The notes below the pieces were generated by a model. That model saw only the letters and a program-made list of their open reading frames with translations, searched no databases and was not told the DNA's origin. A stretch of 33,298 nt of DNA from Candidatus Caribbeanibacter nitroreducens (GTDB lineage Bacteria; Gemmatimonadota; Gemmatimonadetes; Palauibacterales; Palauibacteraceae). The position numbers and the translations under genes were made by a program. Location: contig CANPVF010000036.1 in assembly GCA_947581645.1 (NCBI GenBank), positions 1-33,298 of the forward strand, in the 5' to 3' direction. Shown piece after piece: positions 29,065 through 33,298 of the stretch (position 1 is the first letter of the stretch; every line of letters begins with the position of its first letter).

Positions 29065-30318
29065 ATGTCGAACGACAAGAACCTCCGCTGTTCGTTCTGC
29101 GGAAAGTCCAAGGACAGCGTCCGGAAGTTCATCTCCGGCCCGAACGTCTACATCTGCAACGAGTGCATCGCGCTCTGCAACGAGATCCTCGCCGAGGAGG
29201 AGGAGCGCGAGGCCGAGACGCAGGTGGCGGACGTCCCCACCCCATCGGAGATCAAGAGCGAGCTGGACGAGTACGTGGTCGGGCAGGAGGCCGCCAAGAA
29301 GACCCTCTCGGTGGCCGTCTACAACCACTACAAGCGGATCAACAACCAGAGCATGGTGGACGGGGTGGAGCTCGAGAAGTCCAACGTGCTCCTCCTGGGC
29401 CCCACCGGGGTCGGGAAGACCCTCCTGGCCCAGACGCTGGCCCGGATGCTCCAGGTGCCGTTCACCATCGCCGACGCCACCACGCTCACCGAGGCCGGCT
29501 ACGTGGGCGAGGACGTGGAGAACATCCTGGTGCGCCTGCTCCAGGCCGGCGACTACAACGTCGCCGAGTGCGAGCGGGGCATCATCTACGTGGACGAGCT
29601 GGACAAGGTGGCCCGGAAGAGCGAGAACCCGTCCATCACCCGCGACGTCTCCGGCGAGGGCGTCCAGCAGGCCCTGCTGAAGATCCTGGAGGGGACCGTG
29701 GCCTCCGTGCCGCCCCAGGGCGGCCGGAAGCACCCCCAGCAGGAGTACATCCAGATCGACACGAGCAACATCCTCTTCATCTGCGGCGGCGCCTTCGACG
29801 GCCTGGACGACATCATCGAGCGCCGCATGGGCAAGCGCCAGATCGGGTTCGAGAACACCGAAGAGGACGGCGACCGGCTGGAGGCCTACGACGACGAGAG
29901 CAACCCGCTCTCCCACGCCGAGCCCGACGACCTGCTGCAGTACGGGCTGATCCCGGAGCTGGTGGGCCGTCTGCCGGTGCTCTGCGCCCTGCACGACCTG
30001 GACGAGGACGCCATGGTCCAGATCCTCCAGGAGCCGAAGAACGCCCTCACCAAGCAGTACGAGAAGATGTTCGAGCTCGAGGGCGTGGGCCTCACCTTCG
30101 ATCCGGAGGCGCTGCACGCCGTCTCCCGGCGGGCCATCGACAAGGGCACCGGCGCCCGCGGGCTGCGTGCCGTCCTGGAGCAGGTGATGCTGGAAGTCAT
30201 GTTCCACCTCCCGGACCGGGACGACGTGCGGGAGGTCGTCATCACCCAGGAGACCGTGGAGGACGGAGCCGACCCGCTGCTGATCCTGGAGCCCGAGGCC
30301 CGGCGCAAGGAGGCGTAG
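29065..30318 (+). CDS. clpX: ATP-dependent Clp protease ATP-binding subunit ClpX
   Basis: AAA+ unfoldase (417 residues) that delivers proteins to ClpP. The N-terminal zinc domain has Cys9, Cys12, Cys31 and Cys34. Walker A is GPTGVGKT (112-119), pore-1 loop GYVG (145-148), Walker B IIYVDELD (173-180), RKH (221-223) and the ClpP-docking IGF (260-262, in KRQIGFEN). All key elements are present. A very strong ribosome site, GGAGGGGGGAGG, precedes the ATG at 29065. It lies 102 nt after clpP, with the hairpin in between. Confidence 0.98.
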   Translation: MSNDKNLRCSFCGKSKDSVRKFISGPNVYICNECIALCNEILAEEEEREAETQVADVPTPSEIKSELDEYVVGQEAAKKTLSVAVYNHYKRINNQSMVDGVELEKSNVLLLGPTGVGKTLLAQTLARMLQVPFTIADATTLTEAGYVGEDVENILVRLLQAGDYNVAECERGIIYVDELDKVARKSENPSITRDVSGEGVQQALLKILEGTVASVPPQGGRKHPQQEYIQIDTSNILFICGGAFDGLDDIIERRMGKRQIGFENTEEDGDRLEAYDDESNPLSHAEPDDLLQYGLIPELVGRLPVLCALHDLDEDAMVQILQEPKNALTKQYEKMFELEGVGLTFDPEALHAVSRRAIDKGTGARGLRAVLEQVMLEVMFHLPDRDDVREVVITQETVEDGADPLLILEPEARRKEA

Positions 30319-30331
30319 GGCGGCGCGTGCC

Positions 30332-30970
30332 GTGAAGATCCGCTCCGTGGAGTACGCCGGCGAGATCGCCGAGCCCGGCGGCTCGCCGCCCGGCTCCCTC
30401 CCCCAGGTGGCCTTCGCCGGCCGCTCCAACGTCGGGAAGTCCAGCCTCATCAACTGCCTGGTGCGCCGTGACCGGCTGGCGCGGGTGGCCAAGCGCCCCG
30501 GGAAGACGCGGATGATCCACTTCTACCGCGTCAACGACCGCTTCCTGCTCGCCGACCTGCCCGGGTACGGCTACGCCGAGGTCCCGGACGAGATGCAGCG
30601 CTCCTGGGCGCCCCTCATCGAGGGCTACCTCACCTCCGCCGGAGGGCTTCTCGGCGTGGTGCAGCTGGTGGACTCGCGGCACCCGCCCACCGACGACGAC
30701 CGGCGGATGTTCCGCTACCTGGCCGATCTCGGCCTGCCGACCCTCTTCGTCCTCACCAAGATCGACAAGCTGAACCGCTCGGAGCGCCGGGGCGCACGGG
30801 AGCGGGCCCGGGAGGAGATCGGCGTCGGAGAGGAGCAGCTCCTCGTCACCTCGGCGAAGACCGGCGAGGGGCGGGGCGAGCTGCTGGCCGCGCTGGAGGG
30901 GCTCCTGGAGGGGACGGACGCCGACGACGGGGGAGGTACGAGGGAGAGCCGGGGGGCGATCACGCCGTAG
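30332..30970 (+). CDS. engB: Ribosome-assembly GTPase EngB/YsxC
   Basis: A small GTPase (212 residues) of the TrmE-Era-EngA-YihA group, needed for large-subunit ribosome assembly. G1 is GRSNVGKS (30-37), followed by the switch region [18 protein letters not shown]3 DLPG (75-78) in the characteristic [13 protein letters not shown]4 TKID (142-145) and G5 TSAK (about 173-176). The start is a GTG at 30332, 13 nt after clpX, so it probably belongs to the same operon. The last about 20 residues are a short low-complexity tail. Confidence 0.96.
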   Translation: MKIRSVEYAGEIAEPGGSPPGSLPQVAFAGRSNVGKSSLINCLVRRDRLARVAKRPGKTRMIHFYRVNDRFLLADLPGYGYAEVPDEMQRSWAPLIEGYLTSAGGLLGVVQLVDSRHPPTDDDRRMFRYLADLGLPTLFVLTKIDKLNRSERRGARERAREEIGVGEEQLLVTSAKTGEGRGELLAALEGLLEGTDADDGGGTRESRGAITP

Positions 30971-31015
30971 ACAGGTGGCCGCCGTCCTCCGCCGGCCGGC
31001 GGGAACCGGCCTCTA
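30967..31015. terminator. Possible bidirectional terminator between engB and the sigma-54 activator
   Basis: GTAGA near 30967-30971 can pair with TCTAC near 31012-31016, and GGCCG near 30978-30982 with CGGCC near 31007-31011, so the hairpin encloses both stop codons of the convergent pair. A bulge interrupts the stem and no clear T-run is present. Positions are approximate. Confidence 0.25.
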
Positions 31016-32644
31016 CAGGTCGATGTCGTACTCCCGGAGCTTCCGGTAGAGGGTGCGCTCGCCGATGTCCAGCGCCTCGGCGGCCTTGCGGCGGTTGCCG
31101 TCCATGTCCTTGAGCGTGGCGACGATGGCTTCCCGCTCCAGCTCGGACATGGACATGCCGGGCTCGAACTCGATCCGGGAGCGGTCCTCCCCCTCGCCCG
31201 GCTCGCGGGCCTCCGCCTCGACGGCCGCCCGCTCGCGCTCGTCCTCGACGAACTCCTCCAGGGTGGAGACCTCGATCTCCGTGCCGCTCCGGTCGGGTCC
31301 CTCCCCCTCCACGAGCTCGGGGTGACGGCGCCGGTACTCCTGGAACTCCTGCCGCAGGTCCTCGACGTCCATCTTCAGGTCCACCAGGGTGCGGAAGACG
31401 AACTCCAGCTCCGGCGCCTGGACCTCGCCGCTCTGCGCCGAGCGCATCTGCTCCACCGCCTCCGGCACCGTGGCCTCCTCCCGCCGGGCCGGGAGCATGG
31501 CCCCGCCGGCCCCGGACCGGATCTCCGAGGGGATGTCCTCGGGGCGGATCACCGAGCCCGGGGCCAGCACCACCATGGACTCCACCAGGTTCCGGAGCTC
31601 CCGAACGTTCCCCGGCCAGGCGTAGTCCATCATGATCTTCATGGCCTCCGGGGAGATGCCCTTGAACTCCCGGTCGTGGGACTCGCTGAACTCCCCCACG
31701 AATCGCCGCACCAGCAGCGGAATGTCCTCGGCCCGCTCCCGCAGCGGCGGGAGGTCCAGGTGGAGGACGTTCAGGCGGTAGTACAGGTCGCGGCGGAAGC
31801 TGCCGCGCTGCACCGAGGAGCGGAGCTCCTGGTTGGTGGCGGCGATGACGCGGACGTCCACGTCGATCTCCTCGTCCCCGCCCACCCGCATGAAGCTCCG
31901 GTTCTCCAGCACCCGCAGCAGGCGCGTCTGGAGGGAGGGGGGCATCTCGCCGATCTCGTCCAGGAGGATGGTCCCCCGGTCGGCCAGCTCGAACATGCCC
32001 TTCCGCCGCGAGGTCGCCCCGGTGAACGCCCCCTTCTCGTGCCCGAAGAGCTCCGACTCCAGCAGGGACTCGGGCAGCGCCGCGCAGTTGACGGCGATGA
32101 AGGGATCGCCCCGCCGGGGGCTCATGCGGTGGATGGCGCGGGCCACCAGCTCCTTTCCGGTGCCGCTCTCGCCGGTGAGCAGGACCGTGGAGTCCACGGG
32201 AGCGATGAGGTGGATCTTCTCCAGGATCTCCCGCATGGGCTCGGTCCGGCCGACGATGTCCATCTCGAGCTGGAGCTCGAAGCGCTCGAGCTGCTGCTCC
32301 AGGACCATGACCACGTCGTCCGGCGTCGGCGGCAGACCCAGGACCTCGTCCAGGCCGTGCGCCCGCTCCAGGGACTCCAGCTCCTCGGCGGAGTCGGTGG
32401 CCGCCAGCCCGATCACCGGCGGGCGGGGGATGCGGGTCCCGAAGAAGTCCACCAGCTTCCCGGCCTCCTCCCGCCCGAGATCCCCGGTGACGATCAGGGC
32501 GATCTCGTCCTCGCCCTCGCGGAGCCGCGTCTCCACCTCGTCGGCGGTCTCGATCATCTCGATCTCGTGACCGGCGTCCCGCACGGCGTCCCGCACCTCG
32601 ACGGCGGACTCCAGGTCGTGCGTGTCGATGAAGACTCGGGCCAC
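31013..32644 (-). CDS. Sigma-54 activator with degenerate receiver-like domain
   Basis: An NtrC-type enhancer-binding protein (543 residues). The N-terminal domain (about 1-115) has receiver-like alternation, but the acidic pocket is reduced (VFIDTHDL) and no phosphoacceptor Asp aligns clearly ([10 protein letters not shown], Asp55 is offset). The AAA+ domain (about 130-375) is intact: GESGTGKE (158-165), the sigma-54-binding GAFTGA (205-210), TILLDE (225-230) and the DLYYRLNVL region. An acidic, coiled-coil-prone linker (about 378-497) precedes a Fis-type helix-turn-helix (about 500-540, [21 protein letters not shown]). It should activate sigma-54 promoters; its targets are unknown. Start GTG at 32644, without a clear ribosome site. 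Confidence 0.92.
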   Translation of the reverse strand: MARVFIDTHDLESAVEVRDAVRDAGHEIEMIETADEVETRLREGEDEIALIVTGDLGREEAGKLVDFFGTRIPRPPVIGLAATDSAEELESLERAHGLDEVLGLPPTPDDVVMVLEQQLERFELQLEMDIVGRTEPMREILEKIHLIAPVDSTVLLTGESGTGKELVARAIHRMSPRRGDPFIAVNCAALPESLLESELFGHEKGAFTGATSRRKGMFELADRGTILLDEIGEMPPSLQTRLLRVLENRSFMRVGGDEEIDVDVRVIAATNQELRSSVQRGSFRRDLYYRLNVLHLDLPPLRERAEDIPLLVRRFVGEFSESHDREFKGISPEAMKIMMDYAWPGNVRELRNLVESMVVLAPGSVIRPEDIPSEIRSGAGGAMLPARREEATVPEAVEQMRSAQSGEVQAPELEFVFRTLVDLKMDVEDLRQEFQEYRRRHPELVEGEGPDRSGTEIEVSTLEEFVEDERERAAVEAEAREPGEGEDRSRIEFEPGMSMSELEREAIVATLKDMDGNRRKAAEALDIGERTLYRKLREYDIDL

Positions 32645-32720
32645 GTTGCTCAGATCCGGATCGTTGGAGGTTCGCTGCTCATGGCGTATGGGGCGCGCAG
32701 GGCCGTGGCGGCGGCCGGGA

Positions 32721-33298
32721 TCAGCGGCTGAGGGAGCCGTCCTCGTAGAAGGGCATCTTCACGATCTCCCCCGCGATCTCCTCGCCCCGGATGCGGACGT
32801 GCATCGCGTCGCCGGGGCCCGCGTCGGCCGGGAAGTACGCCGTGCCGATCCCATACCCCAGGGACGGGCTCACTGTCCCGCTCCGGACCTCGCCGACCTC
32901 CTCGCCGCCGTAGAGCACGGGATACCCCTCGCGGGGGAAGCCGCGCTCGGTGAGGCGGAACCCCTGGAGACGGCGGGTCACGCCGTCGGCCTCCTGGCGG
33001 GCCAGCGCGTCCCGGCCGACGAAGTCCCCCTTGTCCATCTTGACGAGCCAGCCGAGGCGGGCCTCCAGCGGCGTCGTGTCCTCGTCGATCTCGTGGCCGT
33101 AGAGGGCGTAGCCCATCTCGAGGCGCAGGCTGTCGCGGGCCCCGAGGCCGGCCGGGGTGGGCGTGGCCCCCTCGCCGGACTCCAGGAGGGCCCGCCACAC
33201 CTCCGGCGCCCGCTCGCCGTCGACGTAGAGCTCGAAGCCGTCCTCGCCGGTGTAGCCCGTGCGGCTGACCACGGCAGGGGCCCCGGCCGCCCGCCCCT
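32721..33298 (-). CDS. gcvT: Glycine cleavage system T protein (aminomethyltransferase), C-terminal part
   Basis: The final about 192 residues of GcvT, which transfers the methylene group from the aminomethyl-lipoyl H protein to tetrahydrofolate. [47 protein letters not shown] and [20 protein letters not shown] are the C-terminal family signatures. The frame stays open to the right edge, so the start and N-terminal half are outside the window; the Val at 33272 is internal, not a start. It lies upstream of the sigma-54 activator on the same strand, 76 nt away, and other gcv genes are not visible. Confidence 0.94.
   Translation of the reverse strand, partial: GRAAGAPAVVSRTGYTGEDGFELYVDGERAPEVWRALLESGEGATPTPAGLGARDSLRLEMGYALYGHEIDEDTTPLEARLGWLVKMDKGDFVGRDALARQEADGVTRRLQGFRLTERGFPREGYPVLYGGEEVGEVRSGTVSPSLGYGIGTAYFPADAGPGDAMHVRIRGEEIAGEIVKMPFYEDGSLSR

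Overview
This is a gene-dense, very GC-rich bacterial chromosome segment, apparently all core genome: no mobile element, CRISPR array, integrase or toxin-antitoxin system was seen. An outer membrane is suggested by a lipoprotein M48 protease, an HtrA protease and a beta-barrel-like secreted protein ending in Phe. GC content, acidic Glu/Asp-rich proteins, a signal-peptide-bearing AtpF and a two-domain ALDH16-type dehydrogenase would fit Gemmatimonadota or a related lineage, possibly salt-adapted. This placement is inference; no taxonomic marker was decisive.

Layout. (1) 1-97, minus: the 5' end of a 23S rRNA gene. No 16S gene lies upstream; instead a consensus-like promoter (381-409) and a boxA-like element (317-327) precede it, so it looks like a separate 23S unit. 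(2) 519-8969, minus: a complete F1Fo ATP synthase operon, atpZ-atpI-B-E-F-H-A-G-D-C, ending in a coupled beta-barrel-like gene. Its promoter (9006-9034) is overlapped by a palindrome closely matching the operator of the NADH-sensing repressor Rex. (3) 9192-11612, plus: a CNNM/CorC-type membrane protein and a ThiO-like glycine oxidase. (4) 11644-13202, minus: prepilin peptidase and a SpoU-family RNA methyltransferase. (5) 13435-15696, plus: M48 lipoprotein protease, thiD and a guanine-deaminase-like enzyme. (6) 15754-22431, minus: purine nucleoside phosphorylase, CNT nucleoside transporter, ALDH16-type aldehyde dehydrogenase, deoC and a rhomboid protease. Read in transcription order this is rhomboid-deoC-ALDH-CNT-PNP, a nucleoside uptake and deoxyribose breakdown set. 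(7) 22760-30970, plus: a proteostasis run of dnaK, htrA, tRNA-Leu(UAG), tig, clpP and clpX, then engB. (8) 31013-33298, minus: a sigma-54 activator with a degenerate receiver-like domain, and the 3' part of gcvT running off the window.

How the parts relate. The ATP synthase operon is probably tied to redox state through the Rex-like site. The nucleoside block predicts import of (deoxy)nucleosides, phosphorolysis of purine nucleosides, cleavage of deoxyribose 5-phosphate to glyceraldehyde 3-phosphate plus acetaldehyde, and oxidation of the acetaldehyde by the adjacent dehydrogenase; the convergent deaminase would handle released guanine. The phosphopentomutase needed to join phosphorolysis to DeoC is not in the window. 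Trigger factor, ClpP and ClpX follow the common tig-clpP-clpX order, preceded by DnaK and HtrA. The strongest unexpected signals are the solo 23S unit, the Rex-like site on the ATP synthase promoter, the short epsilon subunit and the ALDH16/DeoC pairing.
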